From NCBI GenBank assembly GCA_018066965.1, contig JAGPVP010000017.1, forward strand, positions 1 through 54,372: DNA of 54,372 bases, read 5' to 3'. Source of the stretch: Zhongshania sp. (GTDB lineage: Bacteria; Pseudomonadota; Gammaproteobacteria; Pseudomonadales; Spongiibacteraceae). This document shows positions 7,097 to 13,626 of the stretch, one piece after another. The first letter of the stretch is position 1, and each line of letters begins with the position of its first letter. The notes beneath the pieces are model-generated. The model had not been told where the DNA came from. It ran no database searches and worked only from the letters and a program-made list of their open reading frames with translations. A program made the position numbers and the translations under genes.

Positions 7097-7885
7097 ATGA
7101 ACATCAAAGTTCCAGAATACGTTCAAGGCCATGGTCTTTTAAAAGGCAAGTCAGTTCTGATTACCGCTGCAGCGGGTGCCGGTATTGGCTTTTCGGCTGC
7201 GCAACGTGCGATTGAAGAAGGCTGTCGCGGCATTGTGATTAGCGATATTCACGAAGGTCGCTTAACGGCCTCAGTTGAAAAACTCAAAGCTGAAACTGGC
7301 TGTGAACAGGTTTACGGCAAGGTTGGTAATGTTGCCATAGAAGAAGACGTGCAAGCGCTAATTAATACCGCTGAGGAATTGCTGGGTGGCGTCGATGTAT
7401 TAATTAATAACGCCGGTCTGGGTACTACAAAGCTGCTCATCGAGATGGAAGACCCAGAGTGGAATAAAGTTATCGACGTGACTCTAAATGGCACCATGCG
7501 TATGACTCGTTACATGATGCGGGTCATGAAAGAGCGTGGTCATGGGGTGATTGTGAATAACGCCTCTGTACTCGGTTGGCGGGCGCAAAAAGAGCAGGCG
7601 CATTATGCTGCTGCTAAAGCCGGAGTGATGGCGCTAACCCGCTGTGCGGCATTAGAGGCTGCAGACTTTGGTGTGCGTATTAATGCTGTGGCACCGTCGT
7701 TGGCGGTACACGCCATGTTGAAAAAATCTGCGCCTGCAGAATTACTCGCCGAACTTGAAGGCCGCGAAGCCTATGGTCGCGGTGCCGAGGTGTGGGAAGT
7801 GGCTAATATCATGATGTTCCTCGCCTCAGATTATTCCAGTTATATGACTGGCGAGATTGTGAGTTGCTCGTCACAGCGAGCCTAA
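7097..7885 (+). CDS. ipdF: IpdF-like short-chain dehydrogenase (steroid C/D-ring degradation)
   Basis: This 262-residue SDR has TAAAGAGIG at 23-31, NNAG at 104-107 and the catalytic Ser157, Tyr170 and Lys174. The N-terminal GHGLLKGKSV and the stretch NNASVLGWRAQKEQAHYAAA match remembered Rv3559c (IpdF), which oxidises the ring hydroxyl of the 5-hydroxy methylhydroindanone CoA intermediate; Comamonas ScdG is the counterpart. The TAAAG in place of the usual TGxxxG at the cofactor loop is shared by that subfamily. It lies between the FadE30-like and FadA6-like genes, as expected. A GCGGAG ribosome site precedes the ATG. Confidence 0.9.
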   Translation: MNIKVPEYVQGHGLLKGKSVLITAAAGAGIGFSAAQRAIEEGCRGIVISDIHEGRLTASVEKLKAETGCEQVYGKVGNVAIEEDVQALINTAEELLGGVDVLINNAGLGTTKLLIEMEDPEWNKVIDVTLNGTMRMTRYMMRVMKERGHGVIVNNASVLGWRAQKEQAHYAAAKAGVMALTRCAALEAADFGVRINAVAPSLAVHAMLKKSAPAELLAELEGREAYGRGAEVWEVANIMMFLASDYSSYMTGEIVSCSSQRA

Positions 7886-7896
7886 TGAACGGGAGA

Positions 7897-7961
7897 TGCT
7901 AGACGGGAGACGGAAGACGCTGGGCGAATTTTTATTGGCCTCTCCCGTCTCCCATTTAACG
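7897..7961. repeat. dispersed inverted repeat family 1, copy 5
   Basis: The left arm (7897-7920, core GACGGGAGACGGAAGACGC) faces a more diverged right arm (7938-7961, CTCTCCCGTCTCCCATTTA). The spacer is 17 nt. About 20 of 24 positions can pair. As in copies 1 and 4, an additional CGGGAGATGC precedes the left arm. It lies between the IpdF-like and FadA6-like genes. Confidence 0.8.
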
Positions 7962-8028
7962 TCACTGCCTTTGCATAAGCACTGAGTATCAAAATGCAAA
8001 ATCAAATTTCAAAAAGGATACAAAAACA

Positions 8029-9231
8029 ATGAAAGAAGCCGTTATTGTTTCAACAGCACGTACCGGAATGGGTAAATCTTTTCGCGGCGCATTAAATAAT
8101 ACCGAAGCCCCTGCCATGGGTGGCCATGTTGTTCGCGCGGCGGTGGAGCGTGCGGGTATTGATCCGGCCTCGGTGGAAGACGTTATTTTTGGTGCTGCTG
8201 CGCAGCAGGGTACGCAGGCTTATAACCTTGGGCGTCTGTGCGCCGTAGCTGGAGGTTTACCTGACAGCGTGCCGGGTATGGCGATTGAGCGTCAGTGTTC
8301 GTCTGGTTTGATGTCGATTGCATGGGCTGCAAAGTCGATTATGTGTAATGAAATTGATATCGCCGTTGCCGGTGGTTTGGAATCTATTTCACTGGTGCAA
8401 ACTAAGCATAAAAATAGTTACCGCAACGTGTCGCAGACGGTTTTGGATATAGACCCCACTGCGTATATTCCGATGCTAGAAACAGCAGAGATAGTCTCTG
8501 ACCGCTACGGTATTAGCCGTGAAGCTCAAGATATTTATTCACTGCAAAGTCAGCAGCGAGTTGCCGCCGCCCAGCAGGCGGGTTTGTTTAAGGCGGAGAT
8601 TTCACCCTTTGCGACCAGCATGTCGGTGTTTAACAAAGACACCAAAGAAACGACCTTTAAAGACGTTATTTTGGAGACGGATGAATGTAACCGTCCGTCT
8701 ACCACGCTTGAAAGCCTCTCCTCTCTGGAGCCGGTATTTAAAGACGGACAGTGGGTTAAGCAGGGCCGCTTTATTACCGCCGGTAATGCGTCGCAGTTGT
8801 CAGATGGTGCGTCAGCATGCATTGTGATGGACAGAAAACTGGCTGAGCAAAAAGGCTTGGCGCCCCTTGGTATTTATCGCGGTATGGCCGTAGCCGGTTG
8901 CAAGGCTGACGAGATGGGCATTGGCCCGGTGTTCGCTATTCCTAAATTGCTGAAACGTGCTGGTCTAAAAGTCGATGACATCGGTCTGTGGGAATTGAAC
9001 GAAGCTTTTGCCTGTCAGGTGATTTACTGCCGCGATCAACTCGGTATCGATAATGACAAACTGAACGTGAACGGCGGCGCAATTGCCATCGGTCACCCCT
9101 TTGGCATGAGCGGTGCGCGTATGGTCGGTCACGCACTGATCGAAGGCAAACGCCGTGGTGTTAAATACGCAGTAGTCACCATGTGTATTGGTGGTGGTAT
9201 GGGGGCGGCTGCTTTATTTGAAATAGCATAA
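8029..9231 (+). CDS. fadA6: thiolase, FadA6-like (steroid C/D-ring degradation)
   Basis: This 400-residue thiolase has nucleophile Cys90 (ERQCSSG), His356 in GHPFGMSG and Cys386 in MCIGGG. It also has ELNEAFACQ and the substrate-loop region around residues 120-160. In the mycobacterial HIP pathway FadA6 thiolyses the ring-opened 6-methyl-3,7-dioxodecanedioyl-CoA to MOODA-CoA plus acetyl-CoA. Assignment rests on the thiolase motifs plus the FadE30-IpdF-FadA6 order. A general acetyl-CoA acetyltransferase role cannot be excluded from sequence alone. It is the last plus-strand gene of the cluster and is convergent with the metallohydrolase gene 16 bases away. The ribosome site AAAGGA lies about 10 nt before the ATG. 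Confidence 0.85.
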   Translation: MKEAVIVSTARTGMGKSFRGALNNTEAPAMGGHVVRAAVERAGIDPASVEDVIFGAAAQQGTQAYNLGRLCAVAGGLPDSVPGMAIERQCSSGLMSIAWAAKSIMCNEIDIAVAGGLESISLVQTKHKNSYRNVSQTVLDIDPTAYIPMLETAEIVSDRYGISREAQDIYSLQSQQRVAAAQQAGLFKAEISPFATSMSVFNKDTKETTFKDVILETDECNRPSTTLESLSSLEPVFKDGQWVKQGRFITAGNASQLSDGASACIVMDRKLAEQKGLAPLGIYRGMAVAGCKADEMGIGPVFAIPKLLKRAGLKVDDIGLWELNEAFACQVIYCRDQLGIDNDKLNVNGGAIAIGHPFGMSGARMVGHALIEGKRRGVKYAVVTMCIGGGMGAAALFEIA

Positions 9232-9247
9232 GTTATATAGGGCGGAG

Positions 9248-9763
9248 TTAAATCTGCCCTACATCCTTTGCCGTTAGATACACCCGTAAATCAAACTCGA
9301 GCTGGTGATAGTCGGGCAGCATATAGGTACAAAGTTTGTAGAACGCTTTGTTGTGATCGTGCTCTTTCAAATGCGCTAGTTCGTGTACCACAATCATCTC
9401 TAAAAATTCCGGTGCCGCGTCTTTGAATAGCGCCGCAATACGGATTTCCTTTTTTGCTTTAAGCTTGCCACCTTGAACCCGCGAAACTGCCGTGTGTAAA
9501 CCCAGTGCACGGTGGGTGAGGTCTAGGCGATTATCAAAAAGTACTTTATCAATTTGCGGCGCGCTGCGAAGATTTTCTTGCTTGATTGTATTTACATAAG
9601 CGTACAACGCTTTATCGCTTTGAATGCTGTGCTGACCGCCGTAGCGCTTTGATAAATATTCGGCCAAGCGCTGTTCGTCGATAAGAGTGCGGATTTGATT
9701 TTGTAAATGCTCGGGGTAGCCCTGCAAATATTTTAACGCGGGATTATTGTGTATTGGTTTCAT
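9248..9763 (-). CDS. YgjP-like (M48/SprT-type) zinc metallohydrolase
   Basis: This 171-residue cytoplasmic protein has the zinc signature HELAHLKEHDHNKAF: His127, Glu128 and His131 in HExxH, with His137 as likely third ligand. That pattern defines the YgjP/DUF45 family. No signal peptide or membrane segment is visible. The gene start overlaps the end of the PACE transporter gene by four bases (ATGA), so the two are probably translationally coupled. The family's cellular substrate is poorly known; the E. coli homologue has been linked to nucleotide hydrolysis. Confidence 0.8.
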   Translation of the reverse strand: MKPIHNNPALKYLQGYPEHLQNQIRTLIDEQRLAEYLSKRYGGQHSIQSDKALYAYVNTIKQENLRSAPQIDKVLFDNRLDLTHRALGLHTAVSRVQGGKLKAKKEIRIAALFKDAAPEFLEMIVVHELAHLKEHDHNKAFYKLCTYMLPDYHQLEFDLRVYLTAKDVGQI

Positions 9764-10191
9764 TCATCCGTCGCCTGTGCAGAGGTCGGTAGGCCAAAGA
9801 CCTTGTCGAATGCCCAGGTAAAAACAATGGCGTAGAAAAAGAAGGTAATTAGCAGCCCGATCTCTGCAATCAAGGCCTGCCATATGGTGATGTTCAGCCA
9901 ATATGCCGTGAGCGGTACTAAAACAATAACCAACCCACCCTCAAAACCGGCACCGTGAACTAAGCGGCGTTGGAGTGACCGGCCCTTAGTGACTTGCTTC
10001 TTTTCCCAGCGCTCAAACAGCGCGTTAAACACATAGTTCCAAATTAGCGCGATGGTCGCCATCAGTACCGACAGCGGCAGGGTAGAAGACACGTCGGCGT
10101 CAAAGGCGAAAGTGAGTATTGGGGTGACCATGGCAACCGCACCTATTTCATACAGAAGGGCTTGGCAGACGCGGCGGTTGGTAGGGCTCAT
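9760..10191 (-). CDS. PACE-family (AceI-like) multidrug efflux transporter
   Basis: This 143-residue membrane protein has four predicted helices arranged as two tandem bacterial transmembrane pair domains. Recognisable PACE family motifs are Glu15 in helix 1 (LLYEIGAV), the position of the proton-coupling Glu of AceI, then WNYVFNALFERWE, and RRLVHGAGFEGGL near residue 73 starting the second repeat. Characterised members export chlorhexidine and short-chain diamines at the inner membrane. It is the first gene of a two-gene minus-strand unit with the YgjP-like gene. No regulator lies next to it; the neighbouring region is a palindrome and a divergent toxin-antitoxin promoter. Confidence 0.85.
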   Translation of the reverse strand: MSPTNRRVCQALLYEIGAVAMVTPILTFAFDADVSSTLPLSVLMATIALIWNYVFNALFERWEKKQVTKGRSLQRRLVHGAGFEGGLVIVLVPLTAYWLNITIWQALIAEIGLLITFFFYAIVFTWAFDKVFGLPTSAQATDE

Positions 10192-10248
10192 GAGCGACTT
10201 CGTGAATAATGGGTGGTTTACGAGATCGCTATGGTAGCTGATTTGGGT

Positions 10249-10284
10249 ATGGGCTGCAGGGTGCTAGTGTATTCAGCAGCCCAT
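10249..10284. other. inverted repeat between PACE gene and toxin-antitoxin promoter
   Basis: ATGGGCTGC (10249-10257) and GCAGCCCAT (10276-10284) are perfect 9-bp inverted arms around 18 nt. The repeat has no T-run on either side that would make it a clear terminator. It sits in the divergent gap and could be a regulator site or RNA hairpin. Confidence 0.45.
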
Positions 10285-10309
10285 GGTGGGGTGGGCTAGT
10301 AATATAGAG

Positions 10310-10357
10310 TTGCGTGTATTCAATAGATACACTAAGATGTGTATCTATTGAATACAC
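10310..10357 (+). promoter_or_regulatory. promoter embedded in a 19-bp palindromic operator (toxin-antitoxin)
   Basis: GTGTATTCAATAGATACAC (10314-10332) and its exact reverse complement (10339-10357) are separated by the 6 bases TAAGAT. A -35 like TTGCGT (10310-10315) and a -10 like TAAGAT (10333-10338) are exactly 17 bp apart. The -10 therefore is the spacer of the palindrome, and a repressor bound to the arms would cover the promoter. The antitoxin start follows 13 nt later, with GGAGGG at 10358-10363. Binding by the antitoxin or the antitoxin-toxin complex is the family expectation. Confidence 0.75.
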
Positions 10358-10370
10358 GGAGGGCGCCACT

Positions 10371-10637
10371 ATGTCTAAATCTGCACCTATTAATATGAGG
10401 GTTGAGCCGAGCCAGCATGCCTTGCTCACTAAGGCCGCAGCGCTTTTACATAAGGACAGAAGTGCCTTTATTTTGGATGTTGCCTGTCGCGAGGCGCAAA
10501 ACGTGCTGCTGGATCAGCGTCTGTTTCAACTTAATGAACAAGATTTTGTTGTATTTGAACAGGCTTTGACAGCCCCAATTACTGAAAATGCTGCATTGAA
10601 AGCCTTATTAAAAGAGCCATCTCCTTGGCAAAACTAA
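10371..10637 (+). CDS. DUF1778 (TacA-like) antitoxin
   Basis: This 88-residue antitoxin has an N-terminal ribbon-helix-helix DNA-binding part (INMRVEPSQHALLTKAAALLHKDRSAFIL, about residues 7-35). Its flexible C-terminal tail, ending LLKEPSPWQN, resembles the toxin-wrapping segment of TacA. I chose ATG 10371 because GGAGGG lies seven bases upstream, RHH proteins start just before the strand, and the longer reading frame would run into the operator palindrome. It overlaps the acetyltransferase toxin gene by 13 nt. Autorepression through the palindrome is typical for this family. Confidence 0.88.
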   Translation: MSKSAPINMRVEPSQHALLTKAAALLHKDRSAFILDVACREAQNVLLDQRLFQLNEQDFVVFEQALTAPITENAALKALLKEPSPWQN

Positions 10638-11122
10638 CTGCGCCTGCATTGCTGCGTGCAGAGCATCATACTAGTGGATTTTGCTGCGGTAATGGTACGT
10701 TAGATGATTGGCTCACTAAACGTGCGCTTAAAAATCAAAATAGTGGCGCCAGTAAGACGTTTGTAATCTGTGAGTCTGATTCAACGGTAATAGGATTTTA
10801 TGCGCTTGCCACCGGCAGTGTAGAAAGGAGTCTAGCGACAAGTAGTTTATCTCGCCAAATGCCTGATCCAATACCGGTGATCATTCTCGGCCGTCTAGCG
10901 GTTGATGAAAAGTTCAAAGGCAGAAACTTGGGCGCGTCATTACTCAAAGACGCGATACTGAGGACGCTCTTTATCGCCGATAGCGTCGGTGTGCGTGGTC
11001 TGCTGGTTCACGCAATTTCCGAAGACGCAAAGCGCTTCTATTTAAAATATGGATTTAAAGAATCGCCAATGGATGCTATGACCTTGATGATTTCTGTGGC
11101 GTCATTAAAACAACATTTATGA
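10625..11122 (+). CDS. GNAT toxin (TacT-like tRNA acetyltransferase)
   Basis: This 165-residue GNAT-fold protein begins with the family signature APALLRAEHHTSGFCCGNGTLDDWL, split here around residues 6-30. The acetyl-CoA loop is around KFKGRNLGAS (97-105), and the conserved catalytic Tyr139 is in AKRFYLKYGF. TacT toxins acetylate the amino group of charged tRNA and stop translation. The start is a TTG inside the antitoxin gene; no ATG or GTG is better placed, and a rare start would keep the toxin below the antitoxin in amount. That last point is inference. Confidence 0.88.
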   Translation: MAKLTAPALLRAEHHTSGFCCGNGTLDDWLTKRALKNQNSGASKTFVICESDSTVIGFYALATGSVERSLATSSLSRQMPDPIPVIILGRLAVDEKFKGRNLGASLLKDAILRTLFIADSVGVRGLLVHAISEDAKRFYLKYGFKESPMDAMTLMISVASLKQHL

Positions 11123-11548
11123 GTGTTTAATTAATCGTGTTTTGGTACGTGACGCTGATGAGTTTTTATAGAAAGGCTGTTCAGCACGAATTAAGGTAAT
11201 TTAAATTAGGGAGTTAGCGTGCATGACATTGCAAGCGTCAAAGAGTCGAGAGGGCCATGTCTATGTGCTGACACTCCCCAGTGTCGGAGTATATAAAAAT
11301 TGGAGGTACCGATTACGCTCCGCTGAAGCGTATAAAAGAAATCAATTCGTGTGAACCTTATAAGAGCTTAGGGCCTTGGACTCTTCACGACAACTGGTGG
11401 AGGACGATACTACACTCTAAATATTGGTTCTCACGAAGTTGCGTTTGCAACGACACTAGCGATATATATAAACTCCATATAGTTTAAGCGGAACAGCCCA
11501 TTTAGAACGCTTAGATGAAGTATGTTAACGAAAGCAGGTGCACTACAA
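11123..11548. other. intergenic region without a supported gene
   Basis: This 426-base stretch between the toxin gene and the convergent NADAR gene is AT-rich and carries no recognisable coding sequence. A 68-codon frame at 11281-11487 begins with GTG, has no family features and is not supported. Short hairpins are visible, for example GACACT-CCCC-AGTGTC at about 11269-11284 and GTTGC-GTTT-GCAAC near 11440. It may be decayed accessory DNA. Confidence 0.4.
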
Positions 11549-12046
11549 CTACAGCGTGTCGGTGCGCTGAACAGGGCTACTGTTTCTTTCTTCCCGCAGC
11601 TTTTTTCTGACACCCATCAGCATCTTGCCAAAGGTGTTGTCGCCCCGCATGTCGCGGCCGCTGCCCCAGAAGTAGTCATACTGGCTGAGGTTCTTAATTT
11701 CAATCTCGCCCGAGTCTAATAGCAGTTGAGCCACATCTGTGTGGGTGCGACATTTTATGTAGGTGGCGCGGGTCATATAGGTCACGCTGTTTTTCTTCCA
11801 ATCTTTGCGCCGGCTGTGTTTTTTACTCTTGCCTAGCTTTGCTGCTTCAGCTGGGTGGGGTGCATTGCGGATTTGTTCGCGGTATTCGGCGTCGTCAAAT
11901 TTCATCGCCTGATAATAATGTTCGACCGACGGCCACTCGAAGCCGTCCAGCTCAAACGCAAGTTTAGAATAAGACGCCAATGGATGGTTGGCATCATCCC
12001 GCGTGAGCGTGAGGAGTTTGGCTTCTTCTTTTTTGTCAAAAAACAT
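11549..12046 (-). CDS. NADAR-domain N-glycosidase (YbiA-like)
   Basis: This 165-residue protein has the NADAR (DUF1768) motifs: FELDGFEWPSVEHYYQAMKF near residues 31-50, with the conserved Glu of VEHYYQA, and YDYFWGSGRDMRGDNTFGKML near the C-terminus. YbiA/RibX-type members hydrolyse reactive riboflavin-pathway intermediates; other NADAR proteins remove ADP-ribose from DNA or act with phage-defence systems. No riboflavin gene and no DarT-like toxin is adjacent, so the role cannot be fixed. It lies next to a toxin-antitoxin pair in an accessory stretch. The ATG is preceded by GGAAAAG. Confidence 0.82.
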   Translation of the reverse strand: MFFDKKEEAKLLTLTRDDANHPLASYSKLAFELDGFEWPSVEHYYQAMKFDDAEYREQIRNAPHPAEAAKLGKSKKHSRRKDWKKNSVTYMTRATYIKCRTHTDVAQLLLDSGEIEIKNLSQYDYFWGSGRDMRGDNTFGKMLMGVRKKLREERNSSPVQRTDTL

Positions 12047-12336
12047 AGGGCTTTTCCAAATACTTAGGAAGCAGGGTAAATATTATATAGGCTTCCTGTC
12101 AGGAATAGGTGATCAATTGCTCTTGTGTCCAAGTCATATAGTTGTTCTATTTCGTTGTAATGATCTGATTTATTGCTGGTAGAGCTTGCGCTTAAGGATA
12201 GTCACTAAGGCAGTATTATTTACCATTTTTTGTAAAGAACAGGTAGGCTTAAGCTTAGTGTTTAATTTCAGGTCTAAAATTTTACGAGTAAGTGTAGCGC
12301 CCATTCGCTTGCTAGTATCGTCACAGAGATATAAAA
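12047..12336. other. AT-rich divergent intergenic region
   Basis: These 290 bases separate the NADAR and GST genes, which are transcribed apart, so they should hold both promoters. I see scattered TATA-like words and a loose inverted repeat (CACTAAG near 12203, CTTAGTG near 12254). There is no coding frame or structured RNA that I can support. Confidence 0.35.
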
Positions 12337-13260
12337 ATGACTGAATCAATTATTCTTCACCACTACGACAAATCACCCTATGCGGAAAAGATTCGCCTAA
12401 TGTTTGGCTTGACCAATACGTCGTGGTCTTCATTACTTTCGCCCGCATGGCCGCCGCGGCCGAATCTTGACCCATTAACTGGCGGCTATCGCAGAATCCC
12501 TGTGGCTCAAATTGGAGCGGATATTTTTTGTGACACGGCATTAATTGCGCAGGAGGTGGCAAGACTAAGCGGTAGCGCGGCGCTTGACCCTACAGCGGTC
12601 GATGGCAGTGCACTAGCCTTAATGCAGCAAGCAGAAGGCCAAGCATTTTTTGCGGCCATCGCTACGGTGCCGCCATTGCGTTTAATAAGCACAATGATGC
12701 AAGGTTTTGGTCCGGTAGGGACATATCGCTTTATTAAAGACAGAGTCTCCCTGTTAAAAGGCGGAGCGAGTCGGCCGCCTAAAGGCGAGAAGGCGAAGGT
12801 GGTGATGGATTCGCTGTTTTATGCGCTAGAGGTAAGACTGAGCGAGTGTGCATGGGTGGGAGGAGATAGTCCTTCAGTGGCGGATTTGGCGGTGTTTCAT
12901 CCATTGTGGCTGCACGTCAGCTGTAACCGGAAACCGCTAGAGGCCAGCCAAAAAATACAGCAATGGTATAGCCGAGTAGAAAATATTGGCCACGGCACGC
13001 GCAGCGAAATTTCTCAGGCAGACGCGTTTAAACAAGCGCGAGAGTCGGAGCCACGCCTTCTGCCTGTCAGTGTAAGTGATGCGCCGGTAGCCATAGGCGC
13101 AGTAGTGGAAGTTGCGCCGCTAGACTACGGTGTTGTGCCGGTAAAAGGAACGCTGGTGGCCGTAACCGAGAGTCGTATCATTGTTGCTCGGGAAACTGCT
13201 GATTTTGGGAAGCTGCATGTTCACTTTCCACGCGCGGGCTATTCTATCGTCGCCAAATGA
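12337..13260 (+). CDS. glutathione S-transferase-like protein with C-terminal extension
   Basis: This 307-residue protein has a thioredoxin-like N-terminal domain (LHHYDKSPYAEKIRLMFGL; glutathione-binding end YRRIPVAQIG followed by DTALIAQEV). An all-helical domain follows, ending near WVGGDSPSVADLAVFHPLW at about residue 190. Roughly 65 extra residues (VAIGAVVEVAPLDYG to the end) look like a small beta-rich module absent from ordinary GSTs of about 210 residues. The active-site region has Ser-Pro-Tyr rather than CPxC, so conjugating rather than disulfide chemistry is more likely. A rho-independent terminator follows at once. Substrate is unknown. Confidence 0.78.
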   Translation: MTESIILHHYDKSPYAEKIRLMFGLTNTSWSSLLSPAWPPRPNLDPLTGGYRRIPVAQIGADIFCDTALIAQEVARLSGSAALDPTAVDGSALALMQQAEGQAFFAAIATVPPLRLISTMMQGFGPVGTYRFIKDRVSLLKGGASRPPKGEKAKVVMDSLFYALEVRLSECAWVGGDSPSVADLAVFHPLWLHVSCNRKPLEASQKIQQWYSRVENIGHGTRSEISQADAFKQARESEPRLLPVSVSDAPVAIGAVVEVAPLDYGVVPVKGTLVAVTESRIIVARETADFGKLHVHFPRAGYSIVAK

Positions 13261-13266
13261 TTGACG

Positions 13267-13291
13267 CGGGCCTAAACTCCGGCCCGTTTTT
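13267..13291 (+). terminator. rho-independent terminator after the GST gene
   Basis: CGGGCC (13267-13272) and GGCCCG (13281-13286) form a GC-rich stem with an 8-nt loop, followed by TTTTT at 13287-13291. It starts seven bases after the GST stop codon. Confidence 0.8.
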
Positions 13292-13329
13292 GTGGTGTTC
13301 TATCTGTATTAAACATCGAGTAGATATGT

Positions 13330-13506
13330 ATGAACCGTCGTAAAAAGGGCAATGCGGCATCAAAGGCGAGGATTAAAAAGGCGAACGCTAAATTGGCCAC
13401 CAATACTAAGCCTAAATATATTAGCAAAGCTGAGCGGGCGAAATTAGAGCTTGAGTCCACTTCGGCTGCCGTAACTGCTGATGGTAATGCCGTCCACGTA
13501 TCGTAG
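13330..13506 (+). CDS. DUF2986-family small basic protein
   Basis: This 58-residue protein begins MNRRKKGNAASKARIKKANA and continues with TKPKYISKAERAKLELE. The Lys/Arg-rich N-terminus and the PKYISKAERAKLE core are the hallmark of DUF2986, a family of tiny highly basic gammaproteobacterial proteins of unknown function. It has its own frame between a terminator and the P450 promoter, so it should be transcribed separately. A reading frame on the opposite strand covers the same bases but shows no family features. Nucleic-acid or ribosome binding would fit the charge; this is only a guess. Confidence 0.75.
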   Translation: MNRRKKGNAASKARIKKANAKLATNTKPKYISKAERAKLELESTSAAVTADGNAVHVS

Positions 13507-13565
13507 TTGTTACATGCGCACCCTCGCTTGACTTTAACGTATCCAAACTCTGACTTCACGAGAAG

Positions 13566-13599
13566 GTTTACACTGTAAACTTTGCCGTGATAGCATTAT
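13566..13599 (+). promoter_or_regulatory. palindromic operator overlapping the P450 promoter (candidate TetR site)
   Basis: GTTTACACTGTAAAC (13566-13580) is a perfect 15-base palindrome with 7-bp arms around one central base. TTTACA within it fits a -35, and TAGCAT at 13591-13596, 18 bp on, fits a -10. A dimeric repressor bound here would block the promoter. The TetR-family gene at 15083, downstream in the same unit, is the natural candidate. Confidence 0.6.
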
Positions 13600-13626
13600 T
13601 GCTCTAATAATTGTGAGCATATCAAT

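Noticed and set aside
1397..7961. CRISPR array or tandem repeat
   Set aside because: The family 1 arms face each other, are spaced irregularly by genes, and no cas gene is visible.
11281..11487. 68-codon ORF between the toxin and NADAR genes
   Set aside because: GTG start, no family resemblance, and unusual composition; it could be a decayed fragment but cannot be supported.
10192..12336. Phage-defence system built from the GNAT toxin pair and NADAR protein
   Set aside because: The genes are convergent, separated by 426 non-coding bases, and no further defence gene is present.
13272..13559. Minus-strand 95-codon ORF with a hydrophobic segment
   Set aside because: It is antisense to the DUF2986 gene, which has recognisable family motifs, and crosses the GST terminator.
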